A DNA stretch of 64,000 bases from TA-21 sp035620895 (GCA_035620895.1 DASPFY010000009.1:62001-126000); one strand, 5' to 3'; numbered from the stretch's first letter, positions 8,312 through 17,387 are shown. The notes: generated by a model not told the origin, from the letters alone. Numbers and translations are program-made.

Positions 8312-10456
8312 TTGTTGATAAAGTGTGTAAATGACGTATTGAGAACTAATTTACCTAAAGTTGCTTCATTTAATGCATTGAGAAGCAATAAATTGAAACT
8401 TGCTGTTTCTCTTGTTACATTCTTGGTACTTATTTTCTCAAGTACCCTTGTTCAGCCTTCTCATGTGTATGGACAGTCTGATTCATCTAGCTCGCCTAAT
8501 AGATGTTCAAACCTTCCAGTTAAAGGCATTACTGCTAGCGGAACTGATCCTCTGCAGCCGCCATCCCATGCAATTGATCAGAATATAGATACACGATGGT
8601 CTAACTTGGGTCTAGGATCATGGATACAGATCGATTTAGGTCAAGAGAACGTAATCTGCGATGTGGGTATTAACTGGCATAGGGGAAATGAACGCATAAA
8701 TACATTTGTAATATCAATATCAAAAGATGGCAAAACATTTACCAATGTTTACTCTGGAAAAAGTGACGGTACATCATTAACCGAACAGAAGTATGATCTT
8801 CAATCCAAGGCAGGCAGGTTCATTAGAGTTATAGTTGATAGGAACACCCAGAGCAACTGGATTAGTATCAGCGAAATTAAAATTTATGGATACAAGGCGG
8901 CCTTATCTGAAACATGTGTGAAGAGTCAGGTCTCGCAGGCAACTGCAGCTGCAGCAAGCAGCCAAATTGGATTTCCATCTTCAAATGTAGTTGATAATAA
9001 TCTTAACACTATTTGGTCCAATTATGGTGTAGGCTCATCCATACACCTAGATTTAGGATCAAGTAAGAACATTTGTAGTCTAGATATAGCCTGGCATAAA
9101 GGAGATGAGAGACAGAATAATTTCGTAGTTTCAACTTCTCAAGATGGAAAATCATACAGGACTGTATTATCAACAATAAGTAGTGGAAAGTCATTAGCAT
9201 ATGAAAAATATAATATTGCTGATACTAATGCAAGATACATAAGAATAACTGTCAATGGAAATACTCAAAATAATTATGCAAGTATAGCCGAGATCAGGGC
9301 TCTGGTACCATCATCAAGTCAATCGCAAATCCAATGCACTGATGGTCATATTCAGAATGCTAAAACTTCAGCTAGTCAAACTGGATTTCCCGGTACTAAC
9401 GTTCTTGATGATGATCTAGATACCAGATGGTCCAATAACGGTGTAGGTTCATGGATACAGCTTGATTTAGGAATTAGTAACAAGGTTTGTGACATTAGTA
9501 TTGCATGGTACAAAGGAAATGAGAGACAGAATAATTTTGTCATATCTACTTCCAATGACGGAATAAAGTTCTCAAATGTATTAAGCTCCAAGAGTAGCGG
9601 TTCTACACTAAATCTGGAAAAATATAATATTGCTGATACTAATGCAAGATACATAAGAATAACTGTCAATGGAAATACTATGAATACCTATGCTAGCATA
9701 ACCGAAGTATCCTTAAATACAGTCTCAATTTCAGGATCATCAAACTATTATATAGGTGCAGCAGGCGACTGGGGTTCGGCCCGCAATGATAACTGGGAAA
9801 GAACGGTAGGCCTCATGAAAAATAACAAAATAAACCTGGCACTTGGACTTGGTGATTATTCGTATGGTTCGGTAGAAGAATTTGAGCCTGTTGTCAATGA
9901 ATTGAAGGAGGCGAAAATTCCAATGAAAGGAGTTAAAGGGGATCATGATTCAAATTCATATGCGGAACTATTTGGACAACCATCTACGGTGTTTGCGTTT
10001 GATGCAGGACTTGCTAGAATAATATTACTTGATTCAGAGAAATCAGTTTCTTCGAATGCTGAGTTCTTAGAAAAAGAACTTCAGGCAACGAAACAACCAT
10101 GGAAGATTGTAGTAACGACAACTCCTTTATACACAAGCCCATCTAACCATCGCGCAGATAAAGATCAGACCACAGCGCTACAGCCACTATTAGATAAATA
10201 CGGAGTAGATCTGGTAATGTGGGGCGACAACCATAATTATGAAAGAATTAAGTTTCCTAATAAACATACAGTTTTCATACAATCTGGAACAGGTGGAGAA
10301 TCTCATTATGAATTTGAGGGACAGATAAATGAATCGATATATCAAAATGATAAGGACTTTGGCTTCACAAAAATAGTAATTAGTCCCAGCACATTAATAG
10401 GACAGTTCATTTCCCATGGTGGAAAGATTTTGGATAATTTCAGCATAATAAAGTAA
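8312..10456 (+). CDS. Secreted protein with three discoidin domains and a phosphatase-like domain
   Basis: A 714-residue exported protein. A signal segment (about residues 27-55) is followed by three F5/8 type C (discoidin, CBM32-like) domains at about 65-190, 200-331 and 342-470, each with the pattern IDTRWSN or NTIWSN, then GSWIQIDLG. The C-terminal 235 residues form a calcineurin-like/purple-acid-phosphatase-like domain: GDWG, GLGDYSY, GVKGDHD and WGDNHNYER. The domain is degenerate relative to the usual GNHD/E, VxxH and GHxH motifs (GDHD, TTPLY, GDNH), so activity is uncertain. The likely role is cell-surface glycan binding with a hydrolase-like head. The TTG start at 8312 is uncertain; TTG at residue 10 is an alternative. 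A broken phosphatase-only relative lies at 34301-35192. Confidence 0.85.
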   Translation: MLIKCVNDVLRTNLPKVASFNALRSNKLKLAVSLVTFLVLIFSSTLVQPSHVYGQSDSSSSPNRCSNLPVKGITASGTDPLQPPSHAIDQNIDTRWSNLGLGSWIQIDLGQENVICDVGINWHRGNERINTFVISISKDGKTFTNVYSGKSDGTSLTEQKYDLQSKAGRFIRVIVDRNTQSNWISISEIKIYGYKAALSETCVKSQVSQATAAAASSQIGFPSSNVVDNNLNTIWSNYGVGSSIHLDLGSSKNICSLDIAWHKGDERQNNFVVSTSQDGKSYRTVLSTISSGKSLAYEKYNIADTNARYIRITVNGNTQNNYASIAEIRALVPSSSQSQIQCTDGHIQNAKTSASQTGFPGTNVLDDDLDTRWSNNGVGSWIQLDLGISNKVCDISIAWYKGNERQNNFVISTSNDGIKFSNVLSSKSSGSTLNLEKYNIADTNARYIRITVNGNTMNTYASITEVSLNTVSISGSSNYYIGAAGDWGSARNDNWERTVGLMKNNKINLALGLGDYSYGSVEEFEPVVNELKEAKIPMKGVKGDHDSNSYAELFGQPSTVFAFDAGLARIILLDSEKSVSSNAEFLEKELQATKQPWKIVVTTTPLYTSPSNHRADKDQTTALQPLLDKYGVDLVMWGDNHNYERIKFPNKHTVFIQSGTGGESHYEFEGQINESIYQNDKDFGFTKIVISPSTLIGQFISHGGKILDNFSIIK
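9203..9679 (+). repeat. 63-bp exact repeat inside discoidin domains 2 and 3
   Basis: Bases 9203-9265 and 9617-9679 are identical over 63 bases and encode the C-terminal part of discoidin domains 2 and 3, including YNIADTNARYIRITVNGNT. Flanking sequence is only partly similar (for example gagagacagaataattt in both). This points to recent gene conversion or unequal recombination between the two domains. Confidence 0.95.
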
Positions 10457-10512
10457 GGTTTCGAACCAACAAAATCTTCTAATTTTTGTATAAATTTGGA
10501 CTTAATTTGGAC

Positions 10513-10524
10513 AAATATTTTTAA
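10513..10524 (+). promoter_or_regulatory. TATA box of the DM13 gene
   Basis: The sequence aaatatttttaa lies 32-43 bases before TTG 10556. That spacing matches an archaeal TATA element followed by a very short leader, and supports a start at 10556 instead of the longer frame from 10496, which begins upstream of the box. Confidence 0.45.
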
Positions 10525-10555
10525 GAGAAACACCCGTAGTTTGAATGAAAGTAAT

Positions 10556-11137
10556 TTGAAAAAAACTACAATCATGATAGGCGTGATGATCATTGCAAGT
10601 ATAGTCTCTTCAGTGATGTTAGTGACAACCAAATCGCAGATATCCTTTGCAGTTTTGTCCAATGTCCAGAACTTCATGAACATGACAGAGGAGCAAAGAA
10701 TTCAGGCGGCCCAAAACATGACTCAGAATGAAAAAGAGATGGTAATGAATGAGTTTTCAAAACAAAATTCTACTGTTGATGAAAATATGTCTGATGCCAC
10801 GGCTCCAGAAGATGTCAAGCCCTTAATGGGTAATTTTGTAGATGTAGGAGATGGTTTTCATAAGGTTGAGGGTGTTGTTAAAGTAATAGATCTTGCAGAT
10901 GGAAGAACCTTCCTAAGATTGGAAAATCTAAAAGCTACTAATGGACCAGATCTATATGTTTATCTTTCTGCCGACAAGGACGCATCGGACATTGTAAATC
11001 TTGGAAGATTAAAAGGCAATATTGGAAATCAGAATTATGAAATTCCTGCTGGGACTGATCTCTCAAAATACAATACAGTACTAATTTGGTGTAAGGCCTT
11101 CTCGACTCTATTCGGCAGCGCAAAACTATCGACTTAA
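10556..11137 (+). CDS. Exported DM13-domain protein
   Basis: An N-terminal signal or anchor (MKKTTIMIGVMIIASIV) is followed by a helical linker with N-x-T sequons and a C-terminal DM13 domain. The domain is complete: GNFVDVGDGFHKVEG, LRLENLKATNGPDLYVYL, LGRLKGNIGNQNYEIP and YNTVLIWCKAF, with the conserved cysteine in IWC. DM13 domains are thought to act in extracellular redox or electron transfer through this cysteine. The frame is open from TTG 10496, but the promoter position favours 10556. A 55-residue membrane protein follows after 24 bases and resembles the N-terminal part of such proteins. Confidence 0.88.
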   Translation: MKKTTIMIGVMIIASIVSSVMLVTTKSQISFAVLSNVQNFMNMTEEQRIQAAQNMTQNEKEMVMNEFSKQNSTVDENMSDATAPEDVKPLMGNFVDVGDGFHKVEGVVKVIDLADGRTFLRLENLKATNGPDLYVYLSADKDASDIVNLGRLKGNIGNQNYEIPAGTDLSKYNTVLIWCKAFSTLFGSAKLST

Positions 11138-11161
11138 TAACTAGACAGAGGTTTAAAATCT

Positions 11162-11329
11162 ATGAATAAAAAAAAGATTGTCATAATAATCATAATAGTC
11201 GTGATTGCGATATCAATTGGGCTCTATACGATTTTACCCCTCTTTACTAACACTGTCATCGATGAACCATTGCCAACAGCATCAGGAGTGAATCTAAGTA
11301 CACTTGGCATTGAGAATTTTTTTAAATAA
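11162..11329 (+). CDS. 55-residue membrane-anchored protein next to DM13
   Basis: ATG 11162 opens a 55-codon frame starting MNKKKIVIIII, one strong hydrophobic helix, then an outward-facing tail with VIDEPLPTASG. The lysine-helix-linker layout, including a (V/I)DEPLP-like motif, resembles the N-terminal region of thaumarchaeal DM13 proteins but stops before any DM13 domain. It may be a truncated DM13 paralogue or a true small partner. It is only 24 bases downstream of the DM13 gene and probably in the same transcript. Confidence 0.55.
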   Translation: MNKKKIVIIIIIVVIAISIGLYTILPLFTNTVIDEPLPTASGVNLSTLGIENFFK

Positions 11330-11470
11330 ATAGATTAACTACAAAATATATTTATTTTTTCTTTTCCAAATAGTGATTAAAGTTGTAAAACCTAAGCGTT
11401 ACTAAAAATGAAATTAGAATAAAACTAATAGGATTCTACTAATTGTATAATTGAATTCCCGCGTCCTGGA

Positions 11471-12346
11471 CTATCTGTTAAGTCCAACTATGCATATAGC
11501 TTCATTTACGAATTTGACGTGTCCACTATCATGATCAGAGTATTTTAGTTTCACTTGTTCAGTAACATCATTCCATACCTGGTCTCTTGTATTTTCAGTT
11601 TCATTAGACAACATTGTTCGAATAGGTGCAACAATGTCCTGATTGAATTTGGTATAGTCTTCAGCTGACTCAAATTCGAAGGTTACCGCAATCTTTTCAC
11701 TCCGTACGTCTGTAAATCCAGCTTTGAGCAAAGATTTTTTAAGCAAACCCACATCAGCTAAACTAAACGGACCTGGAGCTCCCTGGCCTGGAAATGAAGT
11801 TTGAAGATGTTTTCTGGCAGTATCCATAGACAGATTAATGAATGGGACTTTAGATGGCTCGGACCAGACAGCAGCTGCCAAATTTCCTCCGGAGACTAAT
11901 AGCCGATGGATATTACTCAGAGCTATGTCAAGGTTAGGTAGAAACATTAATCCCCATCTACAAAGAGTTGCATCGAAGGTTTGCTTTGTCCCCAGTTTGA
12001 GGTTTTCAGCGTCACTCTGTGCAAATTCCACAATATCTTGCAATCCCAAAGATCTGGCTCTTTCTTTGCCAATTGCCAACATTTGTGGGGATATATCTGT
12101 AGCAGTAACATGCCCTTTTTTACCTACAATTTTTCCTGCAGTAATTGCTGGTTCTCCGATGCCCGTTGCTATATCTAAAACTTTTAGTCCTGCTCTAATC
12201 TCTGCAAGTTCAACTAATCTATTACTAACCTTTTGTGCACCAATTTCAATCGTTTTCCACCATTTTTGCCATCCACTTGCCACACTATCCCAGCTTTGTC
12301 GTTGATTCATCTTGAACTCATCAGGATTAAAATTACCTTTGCCCAT
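11471..12346 (-). CDS. Class I SAM-dependent methyltransferase (UbiE-like)
   Basis: A 291-residue methyltransferase with a complete Rossmann core: motif I LDIATGIGEPAITAG, motif II TATDISPQMLAIG, then DAENL, the active-site strand FDATLCRWGLMF and IHRLLVSGGNLA. The N-terminal WDSVASGWQKWWKTIE is the substrate-side helix typical of the UbiE/Coq5-like group. The C-terminal domain (about 190-291) is variable. Its substrate is unknown; a quinone or another small lipid is possible. ATG at 12346. It is monocistronic and divergent from the zinc gene at 12514. Confidence 0.85.
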   Translation of the reverse strand: MGKGNFNPDEFKMNQRQSWDSVASGWQKWWKTIEIGAQKVSNRLVELAEIRAGLKVLDIATGIGEPAITAGKIVGKKGHVTATDISPQMLAIGKERARSLGLQDIVEFAQSDAENLKLGTKQTFDATLCRWGLMFLPNLDIALSNIHRLLVSGGNLAAAVWSEPSKVPFINLSMDTARKHLQTSFPGQGAPGPFSLADVGLLKKSLLKAGFTDVRSEKIAVTFEFESAEDYTKFNQDIVAPIRTMLSNETENTRDQVWNDVTEQVKLKYSDHDSGHVKFVNEAICIVGLNR

Positions 12347-12480
12347 TACAATTTATGGTCGCTTTACAAACCTTAATTAAAATTTCTATCTATCATTATA
12401 TAAGATTTCACTTGTTCAATGACAAATTCATGTAAATTATAATAGACATGAATCCAGCTAACTTAACAGAATTAATCGAA

Positions 12481-12490
12481 ATTTAAATAT
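12481..12490 (+). promoter_or_regulatory. TATA box of zinc-ribbon family copy 2
   Basis: The sequence atttaaatat is centred about 28 bases before TTG 12514. This is the expected distance for an archaeal TATA element serving a leaderless mRNA and supports the TTG start. Confidence 0.45.
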
Positions 12491-12513
12491 GATTTAAGTT
12501 AAAATTTTCATTA

Positions 12514-12738
12514 TTGGTATCAACTAAAATTGTAACTAGTGAAGTTTTGAAAGAGAATGAGAATGAGAATGAAGGAATATTTCTAATTTGTCATCAGTGT
12601 CTATGGAATGTAACTTTTCTTAATAAGTTATGCCCGCAAAAAGTACTTGGAACTAGTAACCTATGTCCAAATTGCAATCAAGACCAATTGTCTAGCTTTC
12701 CTCTGAAAACAGATGATTACATTTATTCCAAAAAATGA
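12514..12738 (+). CDS. Small CxxCxW zinc-ribbon protein (family copy 2)
   Basis: A 74-residue protein from TTG. It carries CHQCLWNVTF and CPNCNQDQLSSFP, the same signature as the proteins at 566-835 and 30253-30546; the NQDQLSSFP stretch is identical in the 30253 copy. An in-frame gagaat hexamer repeat gives ENENENEG before the first knuckle, which is absent from the other copies. One zinc ion is expected. The function is unknown. Confidence 0.75.
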   Translation: MVSTKIVTSEVLKENENENEGIFLICHQCLWNVTFLNKLCPQKVLGTSNLCPNCNQDQLSSFPLKTDDYIYSKK

Positions 12739-13626
12739 ATATCTGAAATCGGGAATCAAGATTAAACATGATCATTCAAGGCAATATCATACCTAATACA
12801 ATTTAGATGCATCAGAATTATTAACAGTACAATATCTGACGGTTCGAAACTTGTTAATTTATCTTGTATATAGTATCGATATTCTTCATCATAAGCTAAT
12901 GATATTTTTACCTAAAATCACTTGTCTTGATAGCATAAATTCTTTAGTAACAAAGTTTCAAAAAGTTCTTATCTTTTGTACACTATGAAAGATCAATACG
13001 GATCTTGGAGTAGGAGGATCGTATAATGATGACTGCATGCGTCATCTCCAAATACACCTCCATTCTCCAGGGCCGCTTAGGTCGAACTCGTGGGTTGGGC
13101 AAATACAATTTTGTTAATATCGCAGTTTGTAATTCATTCTTCAATAGGTTTACATGACAACAAGATAACCAGGCAGGATTAGCATGGTTGAGTGATGAAC
13201 AAGAAACAACCAACAACCTTGCCTGAGGCCTTATTAAAGCCGATTTAATAAACCCAGACTAAATATAAAAATACTAGGATGAAATGTTCTAGCGAATTCT
13301 TGTTTTTTCTCACTTCTTACATTATTAAGTATCATAATGCTTTACATTTTTTTAAATCGTTATGAGTTATACAAACGCCCATTCGCTTGTTTTTTGAATG
13401 AAAATTAATTCCAAGAGTTAATAAGCTTGAAGAGCACAAGAAATTCCTGGTAAATAGCCAGTTTTCGCTCGGTAGATAATAGATAACATGGTCAAGAGGG
13501 GAAAATCACTTCTGTTAAGAATTGAATCCAACGTACTTGCCGTAATTGAATGAATTTTAATAACCAGGCATGAATGTTATTTGTCTCCGAAAAGTATTTA
13601 ACAAATTATACTTCTTGTTTGGAATC
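12739..13626. other. Long gap with a GC-richer island
   Basis: About 890 bases without a convincing gene. Bases roughly 13020-13230 are richer in G and C than the surroundings, with stretches such as ccagggccgcttaggtcgaa, and could encode a structured RNA. C-box-like (gtgatga, about 13190) and D-box-like (ctga, about 13220) motifs are present, but no proper terminal stem was found. A 77-codon minus-strand frame (12983-13216) covers the island but shows no protein features. Confidence 0.4.
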
Positions 13627-13640
13627 AAAATATATTAAAG
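13627..13640 (+). promoter_or_regulatory. TATA box of the CBS protein gene
   Basis: The sequence aaaatatattaaag ends 19 bases before the ATG at 13659, with its centre about 26 bases upstream. It is the clearest TATA element in the window and implies a nearly leaderless transcript. Confidence 0.55.
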
Positions 13641-13658
13641 TTTGATGTTACGAAGTCT

Positions 13659-14093
13659 ATGAATCAGATAAGCGATATTATGTCAACGAAAGTAGAGACC
13701 ATTCAAACATCTGATAGTGCAAAGGATGCTGCAAAGAAGATGCTGGACAAAAACGTAAGCTCACTCGTAGTAGTCGATGAAAGTGGCAAATCAATGGGAA
13801 TCATTACTGAGCGCGATATCACAAGGGGTGTTTGTACCCATGATGTCCTAAGCAAGGAATTTATGATACATCATCTTATGACCTCACCGTTAACAACAAT
13901 TAATTCTAATTCGTCTGTAGAAATGGCAGCAAATCTAATGTTACAGAAGAAGGTAAGACATCTTATTGTCAAGGAAGGAAACAAGACTGTAGGTATAGTA
14001 ACTGCGACTAACTTTATCGATTATTTAAACGAAAAATTGGATCCTATTGATCCGAACGCAAAGGTGCTTAAAACATTGAAAGATGAAATATGA
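13659..14093 (+). CDS. Tandem CBS-domain protein
   Basis: A 144-residue protein consisting of one CBS pair. Domain 1 (about 1-60) has MSTKVETIQTSDSAKDAAKK and MGIITERDITRG; domain 2 (about 70-130) has MTSPLTTINSNSSVEMAANLM and VGIVTATNFIDYL. Such stand-alone pairs bind adenine nucleotides and usually regulate a partner protein. TERD in domain 1 provides the usual ribose-binding acidic residue. The neighbours do not reveal a partner. Confidence 0.92.
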   Translation: MNQISDIMSTKVETIQTSDSAKDAAKKMLDKNVSSLVVVDESGKSMGIITERDITRGVCTHDVLSKEFMIHHLMTSPLTTINSNSSVEMAANLMLQKKVRHLIVKEGNKTVGIVTATNFIDYLNEKLDPIDPNAKVLKTLKDEI

Positions 14094-14207
14094 AGTGCAA
14101 AGTATGATTGCGATTCAAGAGATATTGTCGACCGACTATTGGATTAGTATTTATGGTTCATCAATAGCTCCTAATCTAAACAAGCGAGTCAGAATTATCA
14201 AATCTTA

Positions 14208-14624
14208 TTATTTTTCACTTCGGTCTATATGATAAACATTCAATTCATCCTTTACTCTTTGGTATAGTCTATTCATCGTGACAGGTTTTTCAATAGTTGA
14301 GTTTATCACGGCTTCTTTCATGTATTTCTGGTACAATTCTTCTTCCTCAAAATTATAAGCACTCATCAATATCGTTCTTACTTTAGGATTTAACGTCTTT
14401 ACTTTTTTGAGCAATTCTAAACCATTTAGACTTGGCATTCTTAAATCAGAAATAACTAAGGCATAGCTCTCATGGTTGTCAGTAAAGTGCTGAAATGCGA
14501 TGACGGGATCAACGAAAGAGAAAACTGAAATTCCATCAATATTTTCTAGCAACGCCTCGTGAAAGAGTTTAGCAATGTGAATTTCATCATCTACTATGCT
14601 AACAATTCTCCCGATGTTAGACAA
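14208..14624 (-). CDS. Single-domain response regulator
   Basis: A stand-alone receiver domain of 138 residues. Acidic pocket D12-D13, phosphoacceptor D60 (VISDLRMPSLNG), S88 in the switch position (ILMSAY) and K113 (IEKP) are all present, so it should be phosphorylated by a histidine kinase. No output domain is attached; signalling must go through protein contact. It is related to the receiver half of the fusion protein at 26702-27889. Confidence 0.92.
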   Translation of the reverse strand: MSNIGRIVSIVDDEIHIAKLFHEALLENIDGISVFSFVDPVIAFQHFTDNHESYALVISDLRMPSLNGLELLKKVKTLNPKVRTILMSAYNFEEEELYQKYMKEAVINSTIEKPVTMNRLYQRVKDELNVYHIDRSEK

Positions 14625-14900
14625 GTCTTATACTCCAATATGATATAATAGTCACATCCAGCCACCCGTGCCTATAATAATATGGTCATTTCTGCTAGTT
14701 AAGTTTTTAGAATTTAATATCGTTCAAACAATTTACAATACAACCAGCATACTCTTGAATTTTTTTTATCACGCGTACTGATCTGAAACTTGATATCATA
14801 AAAGAAAAAAAATAATGTCGCATGATCTTGTTTTTGAATAACCATAATACATGATTGTTTATCAAAAAAAACTATATTATCTAGGTAATTAAGATACAAG

Positions 14901-15299
14901 GTGTTGAAAATTTTTTTCATTGTGCTTCTTGTATTCATCTTACCAGTCTTCCAAGTACATGCAACTACTTATACGACTGTGCCAAACCCACCCGCGTCCA
15001 GTGAGCTTAAAGCAAGATGTAATACTGGGAATTACTCATCTTCTGCATGCGATATTGCGGAGGAAATGGTATCTCTTTTACCAAGCGATATTGCCACTTA
15101 TGGACTGGTCGATAAGGATTCCAAAGTTATTCAGCAGACACTCGAACTTTTGGACAATGTGACCTTAAATAAAGTACTGCAAAGTATCACAACAGAGGAA
15201 CTTGCTAAATTAAGACAAAAAATAACAAACCAAACTTTTGATAACATTGTTCCTGAACCTTTGCGTGAGAGGTTACTGAATAGATTATCTCTGAATTAG
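14901..15299 (+). CDS. Small exported protein
   Basis: GTG at 14901 is followed by a clear signal peptide (LKIFFIVLLVFILPVFQVHA, cleavage near residue 22). The mature part is about 110 residues, helical and polar, with two cysteines 12 residues apart (ARCNTGNYSSSACDI) that could form a disulfide, plus N-x-T/S sequons. I do not recognise the family. Confidence 0.65.
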   Translation: MLKIFFIVLLVFILPVFQVHATTYTTVPNPPASSELKARCNTGNYSSSACDIAEEMVSLLPSDIATYGLVDKDSKVIQQTLELLDNVTLNKVLQSITTEELAKLRQKITNQTFDNIVPEPLRERLLNRLSLN

Positions 15300-15507
15300 C
15301 AAATATCTCGATTGTCATTTCTAGATGGTATAGATATAGTTAACAATAGTCCAAATCAACTCATATGATAAATTTTTATAAAAAGCAAGTCCTAATAATT
15401 TTTAATCCAAAAAAATAAAAACTACTCAAAATTTAGCTCAAAGTCACTTTCATTTAACCCACTTGGGCCTAAACTATATTAATAAATTGAATGTTATAAG
15501 GGTATGA

Positions 15508-16002
15508 ATGAAAGATAAACCAATATTTTGTGGTAACTGTGGTAAGAAATTAAAGCCAAATGGAGAGTTAAGAAACTGTCCAAAATGTGATGCGGATCTT
15601 ACAGCTTATACCCATCAGCCATCTTCATTTGTGGAAAACTTACCTTACAAGAATCCAGGAACAACCGCACTTTTGGCATTTATCGGTGGTATACTAGCTT
15701 TACCAGGTATAGGTCACATCTATGTTGGAAAAGTGGGAATGGGTGTTGGAATATTAATTGGTGGTTTTATCCTTTATGCTCTTACTTTTAGTATAATAAT
15801 ATCTGTAACCTCAGCAAGAGCTTATGAAGCACAATATAGTCAAACAGGAAATGCGTCACCTTTACCTACAGATATGATGGTTGCTATTCTTATCCTATTA
15901 ATAGGCTATACTGTGTTATTCATATATCAAATAATTACTGCCACAAGGCTGGCAAATAAATTCAACAGCCTAACAAAGACAACTGGAACCAATCCATGGT
16001 AA
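15508..16002 (+). CDS. Zinc-ribbon membrane protein, TM2-like
   Basis: A 164-residue protein. An N-terminal zinc ribbon (IFCGNCGKKL then NCPKCDADL, residues about 7-31) is joined by a short linker to three hydrophobic helices. The first two contain LALPGIGHIYVGKVGMG, the signature of TM2-like membrane domains. The ribbon should face the cytoplasm. The role is unknown; TM2 proteins are often accessory membrane proteins. A TATA-like tract actatattaataaat precedes the ATG. Confidence 0.8.
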   Translation: MKDKPIFCGNCGKKLKPNGELRNCPKCDADLTAYTHQPSSFVENLPYKNPGTTALLAFIGGILALPGIGHIYVGKVGMGVGILIGGFILYALTFSIIISVTSARAYEAQYSQTGNASPLPTDMMVAILILLIGYTVLFIYQIITATRLANKFNSLTKTTGTNPW

Positions 16003-16142
16003 AACTTTCGACTCTGATTGGTTGACAACATTTTTTATATTTATACTAAATAGATGCTCAATTTCTAGCATGTCAATGTATCAAGTATACGTTATAATAA
16101 TTTAAATTAACTTAAATCACAAGGAATCAAGACATACTTTAG

Positions 16143-17387
16143 TTGGTTAGTTCATTTGAGAGACAGATTCAAGAATTAAGAAAAAGAATTCATCGCGATG
16201 GTGACAAAATCGATGAAACTTTCAGAGTAGGAGTCGAGATTGAGGGATGCTTACTTGACAAAAAGGGAACCCCAGTAAATGCGGAGCCGTTAATAAAGGA
16301 GCTTGAAGGGAGCGCTTATGAAATTGACTATGAGTATGGTCGCTGTCAATTTGAATTCAAGACCTCTCCAGTGGGAATGGACAATCTTGAATATCTAAAT
16401 ATTGTGTTTGAACAATTTATTGAGAATTTAGATAAATACATAAAAAAAGCATATAAGGAGAATGAAGTTATCCCAGTCTTTCTGGGTGCTAATCCTTCAC
16501 CTGATATAATGAAAGAAGGATTGATTACAGACAAAGCGCGATATAATAAGCTGGCCTCATGGCAGAATAATCTTCCAGATGTTGAAATCGACGGTAACAG
16601 ATTTAGAGCAGCTCATGTCGCTACAGCTATTCAAGGATTTCATCTTCATTTACAAGGAAAAAATCCACAAAATACTGCAAACATGTTCAATCACATTTTG
16701 AATATATTGCCCTCTGCAATAGTACTTGGAGCTAATAGTCGACTCTTTGCTGGAAGAATATATTCGTTACATGAGCCAAGAATTCATCTATACGACCAAT
16801 CAGAGCAACAGAATTCTGGGTTCCCCGCAATTCCAAGATACCTTGAGAGCATTGAAAATTATATTGAGTATATCTCGTCGCGCGAACAAAACATTGCCAA
16901 AGACTATTTTACATTAGAGAAAGAAAGACATGACGATGCACGAATCCGTATTGGTCCTGACTCTTACCGTGTAGAAACTAGGATTATGTCCGTACAGCCC
17001 ACTTCAAAAAGCTTGATGGCAATGACAGAATTTTTTATTGGTTATTTGAGCAGAGCCATTCATGAAGGAAGGGAATTGAGATCCCTTTCCACATTAAGAG
17101 AGGAAAGGATGGCTGCAGTTCAATATGGGTACAATGCAAAAAGTCATTTTAACATTACAGATATTATAAGAAGTCAACTTGATTTTGCACGCAAAGGTTT
17201 GAATGATTTAGGTATCAGCGTAGGATTCCTTAATATTTTGGATAAAAGGTTGGAAAATAGAGTCTCTCCAGGAGAATACGTAGCTAGGGCGTGGAGCGAA
17301 AAATTTAATGGATTGGTTAGTGAAACTGTCTATGAAATTATCTCTGATATTTGGCAGAAGACTAAGGAAAATCAGCCTATTACTTGA
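16143..17387 (+). CDS. Glutamate-cysteine ligase family 2 (GCS2-like) ATP-dependent carboxylate-amine ligase
   Basis: A 414-residue protein of the GCS2/carboxylate-amine ligase family, which joins an amino acid carboxylate to an amine using ATP. Typical features: FRVGVEIEGCLLD near the N-terminus (metal-binding glutamates), YGRCQFEFKTSP, the central HVATAIQGFHLHLQG, and ARIRIGPDSYRVETRIMSVQP with the arginine/glutamate pair of the nucleotide site. Length fits the family. Gamma-glutamylcysteine synthesis is possible, but other family members use different substrates, and no glutathione synthetase is nearby. Start TTG 16143, with a TATA-like aatttaaatta about 40 bases upstream. Confidence 0.85.
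   Translation: MVSSFERQIQELRKRIHRDGDKIDETFRVGVEIEGCLLDKKGTPVNAEPLIKELEGSAYEIDYEYGRCQFEFKTSPVGMDNLEYLNIVFEQFIENLDKYIKKAYKENEVIPVFLGANPSPDIMKEGLITDKARYNKLASWQNNLPDVEIDGNRFRAAHVATAIQGFHLHLQGKNPQNTANMFNHILNILPSAIVLGANSRLFAGRIYSLHEPRIHLYDQSEQQNSGFPAIPRYLESIENYIEYISSREQNIAKDYFTLEKERHDDARIRIGPDSYRVETRIMSVQPTSKSLMAMTEFFIGYLSRAIHEGRELRSLSTLREERMAAVQYGYNAKSHFNITDIIRSQLDFARKGLNDLGISVGFLNILDKRLENRVSPGEYVARAWSEKFNGLVSETVYEIISDIWQKTKENQPIT

Noticed and set aside
12983..13216. 77-codon minus-strand frame over the GC-rich island
   Set aside because: Cys/Ser/Leu-rich with no domain; the unusual base composition of the island explains the open frame better than a gene does.
13190..13225. C/D-box sRNA candidate (gtgatga ... 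ctga)
   Set aside because: Only one half of a C/D box RNA is visible and no terminal stem or C'/D' pair was found, so it is not listed as an RNA gene.
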